Shown: positions 18,017 through 25,368 of the stretch, one piece after another
Layout: the number at the start of each line of letters is the position of its first letter
Numbering within the stretch: the first letter of the stretch is position 1
NCBI GenBank assembly: GCA_022784505.1
Contig: JALFUQ010000032.1
Span: forward strand, 1 to 40,474
Source of the DNA: Bacillota bacterium
GTDB lineage: Bacteria; Bacillota; Clostridia; Oscillospirales; Oscillospiraceae
Reading direction: 5' to 3'
DNA length: 40,474 nt
Translations under genes and position numbers: made by a program
The notes under the pieces: generated by a model
The model's input: only the letters and a program-made list of their open reading frames with translations
The model's database searches: none
What the model was told of the DNA's origin: nothing

Positions 18017-18045
18017 ATTATATTCTACCATAACAGTGGCAAAAA
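18017..18045 (-). promoter_or_regulatory. Possible promoter of the M29 aminopeptidase operon
   Basis: Minus strand TATAAT (18022-18017) with a weak TTTTTG (18045-18040) at 17 bp. Two direct repeats of TTAATTACATT lie between it and the gene (17990-18011 region). Confidence 0.4.
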
Positions 18046-18086
18046 TTCCACAGGTACTTGCATATTTATTTCTTTACAAAATGTTA

Positions 18087-18115
18087 TTGAGTTAAGGCTT
18101 GATTTGTAATATAAT
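18087..18115 (+). promoter_or_regulatory. Promoter of the coiled-coil membrane protein gene
   Basis: TTGAGT (18087-18092), a 17-bp spacer, then TATAAT (18110-18115), 23 bp upstream of the ATG. Confidence 0.65.
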
Positions 18116-18138
18116 CTCTGCATCGATGAGGTGATTTA

Positions 18139-19455
18139 ATGCTCAGAAAAGAACAGTTCAGAACAATTTCCATCGTTATCGCCGTCATTTTACTCGTGGC
18201 CGCTTTCACGGTCGGTATCCTCAATATATCCGACGACAAGCTTGAGCTCATGCAGGTTCAGGACGAGTATAACGATTTCAAGGCCGTTGTCGACAGCCTG
18301 TCGGAAAACGACAAGAAGCTCACAGACGGCAAGGCGGCATACGACAGCGAAAAGAAGTCGTATGACAAGGACAAGGCCGCTTATGACAAGGCCGTCGCCG
18401 ACTGCGATGAGCAGGAGGTAAAGTTTGACGAGGATGTCATGAGCTATAATCAAAAGCTTGCACAGTATAACGTCACGAAGGACGCGGTTTCCTCCGGCAA
18501 GTCTGCCTACGAAAGCGGCAAGGCTCAGCTCGACGAGGGCTGGAAGACCGTGAACCGGGGCGAGGCACAGCTCAAGGAGCTTGACAAGGCAAAAAGCGCA
18601 TACAACAGTGCAAAAAGCCAGTATGACGAAGGGCTCGCTGCCTACAACAAGCTCACCAAGGCCATCTCTGACCTCGAGGATAAGGGCGTTCCCCACATCA
18701 TGGCGCTTACCATGGTGAGCGCTTCGACCGGCCAGGTGATAACCGACGATTCTCTGGCCGAAATGAAGTCGCAGCTTAACAGCGCGAAAAAGCAGCTCGA
18801 CACCGCAAAAAAGCAGCTCGACCAGGCCGAAAAGGCCAAGGCGCAGCTGGATTCTGCAAAGTCCCGGCTTCAGCAGGGTCAGTCCGAGCTTGACAGCGCA
18901 AAGTCTCAGCTTGACGAGGGTGAAAAGCAGGTAAGCAAGCTCAAAAGCGAGATAAGCGGCGGGCAGGATAAGCTCGATGCCGAGCAGAAGGCGCTCACCG
19001 ACAAGCGCGCCGAGCTTGACAAGACCAATGAGGAGCTTGAGGCCCGCAGCGAAAAGCTCAAGGAATATGAGGCCGTTGCCGAGAAGGCTCAGCGCAGCCG
19101 CGAAAAGCTCATTGACGCAGGCTACGGCACTGCCGAGGACGAAAATGCGGTCATCCTTTCGGCCGCGCAGGAGCATGAGAGCAAGCTGCACGGTGAATAC
19201 ATGCGCGCCACTGTGTCATACGATGTCGCGTACATCGCATACGCTCTGGCCATCGTCGCCGCCGTGATCGCGCTTATAAAGCTCAAAAAGGACAGCCTCA
19301 AGCCCGCGACAAGGCTTGCGATAGCCGCAGCGGCGCTCGGCGCTGTGAGCCTCATCGCCTCGGCCGTGTTCGGCTCGGTGCACTCGCTTGCATTTGCAGC
19401 CGCCGTGTTCACCGCCGTCGGCGTGTGCCTGACCGAAAAAACCGAACAGGCGTGA
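18139..19455 (+). CDS. Long coiled-coil membrane protein, unknown function
   Basis: A 438-residue protein. TM1 is at about 8-28. A long, highly charged coiled-coil region (about 34-330) is rich in heptad-like units such as QLDSAKSQLDEG and AKKQLDTAKKQLDQAEKAK. Three hydrophobic helices follow at about 360-380, 391-410 and 412-432. The coiled coil therefore probably lies on the outside between TM1 and TM2. The repeated x-LDxG/AKxQLD pattern resembles the helical stalks of YhgE/Pip-type proteins, but the flanking membrane domains are much smaller and I do not assign it there. The start has GAGGTGA upstream. Monocistronic. Confidence 0.8.
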   Translation: MLRKEQFRTISIVIAVILLVAAFTVGILNISDDKLELMQVQDEYNDFKAVVDSLSENDKKLTDGKAAYDSEKKSYDKDKAAYDKAVADCDEQEVKFDEDVMSYNQKLAQYNVTKDAVSSGKSAYESGKAQLDEGWKTVNRGEAQLKELDKAKSAYNSAKSQYDEGLAAYNKLTKAISDLEDKGVPHIMALTMVSASTGQVITDDSLAEMKSQLNSAKKQLDTAKKQLDQAEKAKAQLDSAKSRLQQGQSELDSAKSQLDEGEKQVSKLKSEISGGQDKLDAEQKALTDKRAELDKTNEELEARSEKLKEYEAVAEKAQRSREKLIDAGYGTAEDENAVILSAAQEHESKLHGEYMRATVSYDVAYIAYALAIVAAVIALIKLKKDSLKPATRLAIAAAALGAVSLIASAVFGSVHSLAFAAAVFTAVGVCLTEKTEQA

Positions 19456-19459
19456 TATC

Positions 19460-19486
19460 AAAGCTCCCGTGACCTGCGGGAGCTTT
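19460..19486 (+). terminator. Terminator after the coiled-coil membrane protein gene
   Basis: Ten-bp perfect arms AAAGCTCCCG and CGGGAGCTTT with a 7-nt loop, 4 bp after the stop codon. The T-run is only TTT, followed by C. Confidence 0.7.
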
Positions 19487-19760
19487 CGGACTTTCAAAGA
19501 ACCGGGAAAAATAAGCGCAATGAGTAAACTCCAATACGCAGCAGGGTGAGTGTGAGAGGGTAACGAAGTGTCGGTGCGGTAGTGAATGACATGCCGGGGG
19601 CATGTCAGAGCCGCAGCGAGAAAGGTCCCGCCTCAAATTGGATTATAGCCATCAAAAACGCCTGAGTTATCAGGCTTTTTGACGAGCAGAGCGAGATTTT
19701 TTGTGAAGTGTGCAAAAAAGTCTTGCAGACTTTTTTGAAACGCTGAAAAGGAATAAGCTT
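19487..19760. other. Non-coding gap upstream of the racemase, mostly repeat DNA
   Basis: About 270 bp with no supportable gene. The left half (19487-19619) contains CATGCC-GGGG-GCATG and little else. The right half is R2 copy 2, which ends only 12 bp before the racemase start codon, so the gene's leader is largely repeat sequence. I see no convincing sigma-A promoter here. Confidence 0.5.
19620..19748 (+). repeat. R2 dispersed structured repeat, copy 2
   Basis: Aligns with 13225-13380 through AAGGTCCCGC, AATTGGAT, AGCCATCAAAAA, TTTTTGACGAGC, GATTTTTTGTGA and the end block ACGCTGA. Hairpin A (19652-19682) pairs TCAAAAA/TTTTTGA and inner CCTGA/TCAGG with loop GTTA. Hairpin B (19713-19737) pairs CAAAAAAGTCT/AGACTTTTTTG. 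Both inner stems differ from copy 1 but remain paired. Confidence 0.75.
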
Positions 19761-20465
19761 ATGAAAAACGAAGCAAAGATCATCGGCGTGATCGGCGGCA
19801 TGGGGCCGCTTGCGACCGTCGACCTCTACCGCAAGATAGTTGAGCACACGGATGCCGACTGCGATCAGGCGCATGTGCGCACGATAATTGACTCGAACAC
19901 CAACATCCCCGACCGCACCGCCGCGCTGCTCTCCGGCGGCGAAAGTCCTGTCAGGGAGCTTCAAAGCAGCGTTCGGCTGCTCGAGCAGGCCGGCGCGCAG
20001 GTGCTGGTCATGCCCTGCCACACGGCGCATTGCTTTTATGACGATGTGCAGGACAGCGCGAGCGTGCCGGTGCTCAACATGATTGAGCTCACCGTACAGG
20101 AGCTCAAGCGGCAGGGCGCGCGTCGGGTGGGGCTTCTCGCGACCGACGGTGCAGTGCAAAGCGGCATTTATCAGCGTCATTTTGACGGCAGCGGAATTGA
20201 GCTTCTTCTGCCCGACGCCGAGGGTCAGGCCGCGCTCATGGACATGATATATTCCGGCGTAAAGGCAGGGTGCGCCGAATACGACACGACCGCTGTTCGC
20301 GCGGCGCTGGACAGGCTCATGGACGCAGGCGCGCAAACGCTCATCCTCGGATGCACCGAGCTTCCGCCGGCGTTCGAAATGTACGACCTGAGCTACCCAA
20401 GCCTCGACCCGACCCTCATCCTCGCCATCGCCGCCATCACCGCCGCAGGGGGCACGGTCAAATAG
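19761..20465 (+). CDS. Aspartate/glutamate racemase family protein
   Basis: A 234-residue protein. It opens with the family signature IIGVIGGMGPLATVDLYRKI. It contains the first catalytic-cysteine motif VMPCHTAH, typical of the cofactor-independent Asp/Glu racemases, and the second in LILGCTELP. By family it interconverts L- and D-aspartate (or glutamate) through a two-cysteine mechanism, supplying D-amino acids for peptidoglycan or related polymers. Start 19761 is chosen for the preceding AAAAGGAA and the motif start; the frame extends 17 codons upstream into the R2 repeat. It is followed by a fold-back element and a strong terminator. Confidence 0.92.
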   Translation: MKNEAKIIGVIGGMGPLATVDLYRKIVEHTDADCDQAHVRTIIDSNTNIPDRTAALLSGGESPVRELQSSVRLLEQAGAQVLVMPCHTAHCFYDDVQDSASVPVLNMIELTVQELKRQGARRVGLLATDGAVQSGIYQRHFDGSGIELLLPDAEGQAALMDMIYSGVKAGCAEYDTTAVRAALDRLMDAGAQTLILGCTELPPAFEMYDLSYPSLDPTLILAIAAITAAGGTVK

Positions 20466-20485
20466 GCGCAAAAAGCTCCGCCAAT

Positions 20486-20514
20486 GGGCGGATACAGATA
20501 AGGATAATCCGCCC
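20486..20514 (+). other. Hairpin GGGCGGAT/ATCCGCCC downstream of the racemase
   Basis: Perfect 8-bp arms (20486-20493 and 20507-20514) around a 13-nt loop. It overlaps the left end of the R3 element by two bases. A related GGGCGGA/TCCGCCC pair recurs at 20714 and 20757. Confidence 0.5.
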
Positions 20515-20619
20515 TGTAAAAAGTCTTTTTCCCCGATGCTGCGTTAAAGCTCCGGGCCATATATGTCCAATATGCCCGTCAAGCTTTGCCTTGCCTCGAG
20601 AAAAACCTGATTTTACAGG
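20513..20619. repeat. R3 fold-back (MITE-like) element, 107 bp
   Basis: Terminal inverted repeats CCTGTAAAA (20513-20521) and TTTTACAGG (20611-20619). Imperfect pairing continues inward (TTTTTC with GAAAAA, AAAGCT with AGCTTT, CGGGCCATAT with ATATGCCCG), so the whole element can fold as one long hairpin. No coding capacity. Similar compact fold-backs are common dispersed repeats in related genomes, but only one copy is in this window. Confidence 0.6.
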
Positions 20620-20665
20620 ACACGCCGCAGTTTTGAGCAAGTTTATTTCGTTCAGACAAAACAAC

Positions 20666-20702
20666 AAATCTCCGGTAATACACAAAGTATTACCGGAGAT
20701 TT
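20666..20702 (+). terminator. Strong terminator after the racemase gene
   Basis: Sixteen-bp perfect arms AAATCTCCGGTAATAC and GTATTACCGGAGATTT with loop ACAAA, then TTTTG. Confidence 0.85.
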
Positions 20703-20713
20703 TTGTGAAGTAT

Positions 20714-20763
20714 GGGCGGAAAAGAGCCGGTCAAAACCGCTTTTTCCTTGTCTGTGTCCGCCC
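20714..20763 (-). terminator. Nested hairpin downstream of the lipoprotein gene
   Basis: Outer pair GGGCGGA (20714-20720) and TCCGCCC (20757-20763). The inner fold is AAAAGAGCCGGT with ACCGCTTTTT. On the minus strand the inner hairpin is followed by a U-rich arm, so it probably ends the dacF-like/lipoprotein transcript. Confidence 0.5.
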
Positions 20764-20782
20764 TAAAAAGGTTCGGAGTTTT

Positions 20783-21493
20783 TTAGCCTATGAGGTTCAG
20801 CAGCGAGTAGGTGTAGTCAAGGAGCATCTCGGAAACGTACACGCCGTTTACCTCGTAGAGGGTGTTCTGCTCCGTGGTCTGCGCCGTTTTGGTCTTGCTG
20901 CCGGAAAATTCGAGCGTCAGCGTGATATCGAGCGCCTTCGTCACCTTCGCCTCGTGCGTTTTTTCGCTTATCGCCTTGAACGCCGCGACGATGTCCTTTG
21001 CGTCACCCACCGTGCAGCCGTGGTCGCCGGCAAAATCCTGCCACGCCTGCTCGTCCCACTTTTCGGCGGCGCAAACGAGCACATTCGCCTTCTCGGAGAT
21101 ATCCTCGAGCTCATCGGCAAAATCGCTGCACGCCTTGTCATCCAGCGGCGTTTCGCTGCGGTCGATGACCGCATAGTGCCAGTCGTCGCCGTACTTGTCG
21201 GCATATTCCGCGCGCTTGTCGGCAATCTCCTTGTCCTTGTCGTCAAAGCGGATGACAGACAGGATGGTCTTGACGCTGTCGCCGTAAAAGCCGTCGCACA
21301 TGCTGTCCCAATATCCGGCGAAGCCGTCGTATTTCATGTTGTACCGCGCCTGCGCTGCCTGTACCCAAGCGTCGGTCTCCCGCGGCTCGGGTGTTTGCGT
21401 GGGCTGCGGCGTCCGCTCGGGCAGGGGCATCCCGCACGCACACAGCGCGAGCAGCATGGCCAATGTTATCATAACTGACAATAGCTTTTTCAT
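20783..21493 (-). CDS. Putative lipoprotein, unknown function
   Basis: A 236-residue protein. The signal peptide MKKLLSVMITLAMLLALCAC has a lipobox-like end with C20 as the likely lipidated residue. A Pro/Thr-rich linker follows (PERTPQPTQTPEPRE), then a soluble domain of about 190 residues (MKYDGFAGYWDSMCDGFYGD and onward) that I cannot assign. Its ATG overlaps the stop codon of the carboxypeptidase gene by 4 bp (ATGA), so the two are translationally coupled. Work at the cell wall is a reasonable guess from context only. Confidence 0.8.
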   Translation of the reverse strand: MKKLLSVMITLAMLLALCACGMPLPERTPQPTQTPEPRETDAWVQAAQARYNMKYDGFAGYWDSMCDGFYGDSVKTILSVIRFDDKDKEIADKRAEYADKYGDDWHYAVIDRSETPLDDKACSDFADELEDISEKANVLVCAAEKWDEQAWQDFAGDHGCTVGDAKDIVAAFKAISEKTHEAKVTKALDITLTLEFSGSKTKTAQTTEQNTLYEVNGVYVSEMLLDYTYSLLNLIG

Positions 21494-22818
21494 CTTCTGA
21501 CCTTTCTCCTGCGTAGCTTTGAGCGCCTGACGAGTGCGAACACCGTCAGCGCCGCAAACAGCGCAAATATTGCCGCCACCATGATGATGGCGTTGCGGCG
21601 GACATCGTCCGGCCGCGCAGGCTGCGCTTCTTCGCCCACTGTCTCATCATCGTAGCGCACCTGGCCTGCGGCGACGAGCTTCACCGTGCCGTAGACCGTG
21701 CCGTCAGGGTCGCTGACGGTCATCTCGCCAAGCTCCGTGCCGGGCGCAACATCCGCCGCGCTGTCGGAATAAAGCGTTATCTGCTTAGTAAGCCCGTCGG
21801 CGCTCAGATCATTCGGTGCAAGCGCCGTAATATCCGATGCCGGACACAGGTCCAGCTTGCCCCAGCGCTCGCCGTCGAGCACCGGCTGCGTGCCGACGAT
21901 GTCGGCCGTTGTTATTATATTGCGATAGCTGAAATTTTCAAACGCCCAGTCGAGCAGCGTCCTTGTATCTATAAAGCTGCCGACATCGTTTTCGCTCTCA
22001 TCGCTTTTGGACGCGCCCAAAACGACGGTCATGAACCGCAGGCCGTCACGCTCTGCCGCGCCGACAAGGCACAGTCCGGCAGCATCGGTGCGGCCGGTCT
22101 TTACACCGATCGCCCCGCTGTAGATATATCCGTCGCCGTATTGCGACTTGCTGCTCAAAAGCGCGTTGGAGTTTGAAAGCTGCCGCGCGCCGGAGGCATT
22201 GGTCGCCGGAACGGTGTGCTCGGCGGTGCCGACGAGCCTTGCAAAAAGCTCATGGCGCATGGCCTCATTTGCGATGAGAAACAGATCGCGCGCAGTGGTG
22301 CAGTGTCCGTCGGTGGGAAGCCCGTGCGTGTTTTTAAAGCACGTGCCCGTGCAACCAAGCTCGGCCGCCCTGTCGTTCATGCGCTGCACGAATTTTTCGG
22401 TCGAGCCCGCGACATGCTCGGCGATTATGTTGCACGCCTCGTTTGCCGAAGCAAGGGCTGCGCAGTACAAAAGCTCCTCAAACGGCATCGTCTCGCCCTC
22501 ATGTATCTGTGCGGTGCTGCTGTCGTCGGTGAGGCCGAAATTGCAATCAGCAGACGCGGTGACGCTGTCGTTTACCGACACCTCACCGCGCTCGACGGCC
22601 TCGACCGCGACCAGCAGCGTCATTATCTTCGTCAGGCTCGCCGGCTCGGATCTTGTATAGGCGTTTTCGGCAAACAGCAGCCTGCCGCTTCGCATGTCGC
22701 CGATGAGCACACTTCGTGCGGTGTCGACATTCGGCGCATCGAGCGCATAGGCAGGCACCGCGCAGCCGAGCACAAGGCAAATTATAAGCGCAAGCGATAA
22801 AACGCGCATTCTTCTCAT
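21490..22818 (-). CDS. D-alanyl-D-alanine carboxypeptidase (PBP5/DacF-type, S11 family)
   Basis: A 442-residue protein. The signal peptide is about 1-25 (ending AVPAYA). The three active-site motifs are S61-LTK64, S124-A-N126 and K240-T-G242. A C-terminal domain is followed by a transmembrane helix (IIMVAAIFALFAALTVFAL) and a very basic tail, so the enzyme is anchored by its C-terminus. It trims the terminal D-Ala from peptidoglycan pentapeptides. Start 22818 is chosen because GGAGA lies just upstream; an open frame extends 15 codons further without a ribosome binding site. Coupled to the downstream lipoprotein gene. Confidence 0.95.
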   Translation of the reverse strand: MRRMRVLSLALIICLVLGCAVPAYALDAPNVDTARSVLIGDMRSGRLLFAENAYTRSEPASLTKIMTLLVAVEAVERGEVSVNDSVTASADCNFGLTDDSSTAQIHEGETMPFEELLYCAALASANEACNIIAEHVAGSTEKFVQRMNDRAAELGCTGTCFKNTHGLPTDGHCTTARDLFLIANEAMRHELFARLVGTAEHTVPATNASGARQLSNSNALLSSKSQYGDGYIYSGAIGVKTGRTDAAGLCLVGAAERDGLRFMTVVLGASKSDESENDVGSFIDTRTLLDWAFENFSYRNIITTADIVGTQPVLDGERWGKLDLCPASDITALAPNDLSADGLTKQITLYSDSAADVAPGTELGEMTVSDPDGTVYGTVKLVAAGQVRYDDETVGEEAQPARPDDVRRNAIIMVAAIFALFAALTVFALVRRSKLRRRKVRR

Positions 22819-22926
22819 AGCTATCTCCGTTAATACAGATAAGTTGACGGGAGTCGAACTCACCCCTATTATAAGTAACTTTTCCCGCTAACGCAACAGG
22901 AAATGACGTGGTTTGTTTCTTCCGTA

Positions 22927-22955
22927 TTTACGCCATTTTGGTAAAATGCTATAAT
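22927..22955 (+). promoter_or_regulatory. Promoter of the sigma-factor operon
   Basis: TTTACG (22927-22932), a 17-bp spacer, then TATAAT (22950-22955). It looks like a housekeeping promoter rather than an ECF-type one. Confidence 0.55.
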
Positions 22956-23035
22956 ATTATAAAAATTTTGTGCGGCGTAGTGTCCCCAAATTTGCCGCTG
23001 CGGCGTTTTAAGGGTTAAGGAAGGGGGATGAGCTT

Positions 23036-23563
23036 GTGATCGTTTACTTGCAGATGATAGATGGCGAGGAGGAAAAACTCCGGTTTGCGGCGCTGTACGA
23101 GACCTACAGAGGGCTCATGTTTTACACCGCAAACAGCATTCTGCACAATGCGCAGGATGCCGAGGATGCCGTGCATCAGGCGTTTATATCGCTCGCCGAA
23201 AATTTCTCGAAGATAAAAACGATCGAATGTCCCCAAACCCGCGCCTTCGTCGTTATAATAGTTGAACACAAGGCGATAGACCTTCTGCGCAAGCGAAGCC
23301 GTCAGGCGGAGGTCGGCATGAGCGAAGCCGTCTGCGGCGTTAACATTCCCCTGCCCGGCGACAACGGTCTTGCCGATGCGATGGCAAACCTGCCTGCGCA
23401 CGCCCGCGAGATACTGCTGCTGCGGTACTATAACGGCTACACGACCACGGAGCTTGCCGACTTCTTCGGCGTGTCGTATGCGGCGATGAAAAAGCAGCTC
23501 ACCCGCGCAAAAAGCGCGCTCAAAAAACGAATGGAGGAGGGAGACGCAGCCTATGCCGAATGA
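23036..23563 (+). CDS. Sigma-70 family (ECF-like) RNA polymerase sigma factor
   Basis: A 175-residue protein. Region 2 (about 12-85) includes LYETYRGLMFYTANSILHNA, then DAEDAVHQAFISL and the region 2.4-like RAFVVIIVEHKAIDLLRK. Region 4 (about 118-170) includes LPAHAREILLLRYYNGYTT and ELADFFGVSYAAMKKQLTRA. There is no intervening region 3, so it is ECF-like in layout. GTG start at 23036 with AAGGGGG upstream; the nearby ATG at 23028 is out of frame and stops at once. The gene overlaps the next by 11 bp, the usual sigma/anti-sigma arrangement. Confidence 0.9.
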   Translation: MIVYLQMIDGEEEKLRFAALYETYRGLMFYTANSILHNAQDAEDAVHQAFISLAENFSKIKTIECPQTRAFVVIIVEHKAIDLLRKRSRQAEVGMSEAVCGVNIPLPGDNGLADAMANLPAHAREILLLRYYNGYTTTELADFFGVSYAAMKKQLTRAKSALKKRMEEGDAAYAE

Positions 23564-24260
23564 CGCAATTTTCGATGATAACGACCTCAAAGCGGCAGCG
23601 CAGCTCGTCGCCGGGTCGATGCTCGGCAGTCTGCCCTCCCGAGCCGAGTGCGAGCACGAGTTTTCCGACGATTTTACAGCAAAAATGGATAAGCTCCTGC
23701 ACCGGCAGAAGCGGCAGATATGGTACACGGTGATACGCTACGCCGCCGTCATCGTCCTTGCGGCAACGCTCTCCCTCGGCGCAGTGATGGCGGCAAGCCC
23801 CACGGCAAGGGCGGCCGTGCTCAAGTGGTCAAGGGAACTTTACGATGCCGGCACGGTCTACCGCTTTTACTCGGAGGTGCCCGACGCACCGCTTCCCGCA
23901 TACGAGCTGGGGCAGCTGCCTGTGGGCTTTGAGGAGACCTCGGTCTACTATAACGATTCGTTTTATCGCGCGATGTACTCAAGCGCCGAGACGGGAAAAT
24001 CCTTCGTTTTTGAGTACAGCTACATGAACATCGGCACGGTGCAGACAGTCACCTCGGGCGACGAAACGAACGTCGAGCAGGCGAAGGTAAACGGCATGCC
24101 CGCCGACTTTTACCGGCTTCGCAAGGCAAAGGATATCAGTGTCCTGCTCATCTTCGACGAGGAAAACGACATTTATTTTTCGATAACCGGCACGCTCGAC
24201 AAAGACAGCATTTTCGACATTGCCGAGCACATTTATCTGAAAGGAGAAATGGAAAAATGA
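23553..24260 (+). CDS. Membrane protein with DUF4367-like domain, probable anti-sigma partner
   Basis: A 235-residue protein. An N-terminal cytoplasmic part (about 1-54) precedes one transmembrane helix (about 55-80, YAAVIVLAATLSLGAVMAA). The extracellular domain ends with the DUF4367-type pattern (GMPADFYRLRKAKDISVLLI, then NDIYFSITGTLD). The topology and the 11-bp overlap with the sigma gene support a role in restraining it, with the outer domain sensing a signal. No zinc-binding HxxxCxxC motif is visible, so it is not a ZAS-type anti-sigma factor. Confidence 0.75.
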   Translation: MPNDAIFDDNDLKAAAQLVAGSMLGSLPSRAECEHEFSDDFTAKMDKLLHRQKRQIWYTVIRYAAVIVLAATLSLGAVMAASPTARAAVLKWSRELYDAGTVYRFYSEVPDAPLPAYELGQLPVGFEETSVYYNDSFYRAMYSSAETGKSFVFEYSYMNIGTVQTVTSGDETNVEQAKVNGMPADFYRLRKAKDISVLLIFDEENDIYFSITGTLDKDSIFDIAEHIYLKGEMEK

Positions 24261-24751
24261 CGAGTAGATCAAAGCAGACCCTGCTGTGCGTTGTCTCCGC
24301 CGTGCTTGCGGTGGCGCTTGTTTTCAGTCTCATCAAGATCCACAATTACAAGAAAGAAAATTTGGATCTGTATTCCCTCATGCAGATAGAAAACGCCTTC
24401 ATCTACACAAGGGATATATATCTCAAGGGCGATAGCGAATACCGAAATGATAATTATGTTTTGTTTGTTCAATATGCCTATTGCTGGGGCACTTCCCGTA
24501 TCGAGGATGAAAATTGGTATGCGATCAAAGAACTGCTTATGTGGCTCGCTAACAAGGTCGATCCTGATATTTCAGATGAGCGTGCGCAATATCTATACGA
24601 AAGGCTATGTAATCTAAACCTCTTCGCCGATATGCGCAGCGGCTACGCCGGCTTGGTCGTAGATGTGGACGCAGTAAAAGCCCTCACCGAGGAGGTCAAA
24701 AACCTCCCGCCTGATTCTTCGGATGCCACAACGCAAGGCGACACTCCATAA
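24257..24751 (+). CDS. Small membrane-anchored protein, unknown function
   Basis: A 164-residue protein. One N-terminal transmembrane segment (about 8-26, LLCVVSAVLAVALVFSLIKI) is followed by a mostly helical soluble domain (LYSLMQIENAFIYTRDIYLK and onward). I recognise no family. It overlaps the DUF4367 gene by 4 bp (ATGA) and so belongs to the sigma operon. It is locally more AT-rich than its neighbours. Possibly a third component of the signalling unit. Confidence 0.75.
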   Translation: MTSRSKQTLLCVVSAVLAVALVFSLIKIHNYKKENLDLYSLMQIENAFIYTRDIYLKGDSEYRNDNYVLFVQYAYCWGTSRIEDENWYAIKELLMWLANKVDPDISDERAQYLYERLCNLNLFADMRSGYAGLVVDVDAVKALTEEVKNLPPDSSDATTQGDTP

Positions 24752-24756
24752 AGCGC

Positions 24757-24788
24757 AAAAAAGACACGGTGCAGACCGTGTCCTTTTT
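24757..24788. terminator. Bidirectional terminator of the sigma operon
   Basis: Fourteen-bp arms AAAAAAGACACGGT and ACCGTGTCCTTTTT (one mismatch) with loop GCAG. It lies between the convergent sigma operon and the CD1247-like gene. Confidence 0.8.
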
Positions 24789-24799
24789 GCTATATCGCA

Positions 24800-25258
24800 T
24801 TATTCGTCGTCGGATCCGTCCTCGTGGTCGAGGTCGAACTCAAGCTCTGCGTCACATTCGGGGCAGCGGATGCTGCCGAAGTCGAGGTCGTCCTCATAGA
24901 CGGTCAAGGTCTTGCCGCACTGCGGGCAGGTGACCTCATACTCGATCTCATCACCGCAGCCGTAGCAGCCGGAGCACTCTCCGTCGCAGTCATCGGGATC
25001 GTCATAATCGTCCTCGTCATCCTCGTCCTCGTCCATGTCGTCAAGGCACAGATCCTCAAGATACGCCATATCCTCGCCGATATCATCGATGCTGTCGGCA
25101 AGGTCTGCGGCGGTCGCTTCGAGATCCTCGACATCGTCTGCAAGCGAGTCGAGAACATCGATCATGGCAAGCATGAGCTTGCCCTCGGAAGTTTCTCCGT
25201 CAATGCCGAGACCCTCGGCGAGACCCTTCAGATATGCTACTTTTTCAGATGCGGTCAC
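24800..25258 (-). CDS. CD1247 N-terminal-domain protein with zinc ribbon
   Basis: A 152-residue, very acidic protein. The N-terminus EKVAYLKGLAEGLGID matches the CD1247 N-terminal domain seen across Clostridia. A helical, acid-rich middle (residues about 30-95, runs of D and E) follows. The C-terminal zinc ribbon has CPQCGKTL and CPECDAEL, preceded by another cysteine cluster CSGCYGCG. Start is GTG 25258 with GGAGG 8 nt upstream. Function unknown. It is 110 bp downstream of efp on the same strand; that gap shows nothing clear. Confidence 0.85.
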   Translation of the reverse strand: MTASEKVAYLKGLAEGLGIDGETSEGKLMLAMIDVLDSLADDVEDLEATAADLADSIDDIGEDMAYLEDLCLDDMDEDEDDEDDYDDPDDCDGECSGCYGCGDEIEYEVTCPQCGKTLTVYEDDLDFGSIRCPECDAELEFDLDHEDGSDDE

Positions 25259-25368
25259 AAGTCAAACCTCCTTACTTTTAAGCCGACAGGCGATAGTGCT
25301 CGGCTCGCGTCAGCTTATTTGCTTTTTGTTTATTGTCAATTATAAAAATAACTTAAACTTACTTTAAC

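Noticed and set aside
18190..19191. 333-codon minus-strand frame opposite the coiled-coil gene
   Set aside because: Leu/Ala/Val-rich antisense of a heptad-repeat gene. The plus-strand gene has promoter, ribosome binding site and terminator.
19605..20471. 288-codon minus-strand frame opposite the racemase
   Set aside because: The racemase motifs on the plus strand are decisive. The tail of this frame is R2 repeat sequence.
20270..21478. 402-codon plus-strand frame spanning the racemase end, the hairpin cluster and the lipoprotein gene
   Set aside because: It crosses a perfect 16-bp terminator and is antisense to a gene with a clear lipoprotein signal.
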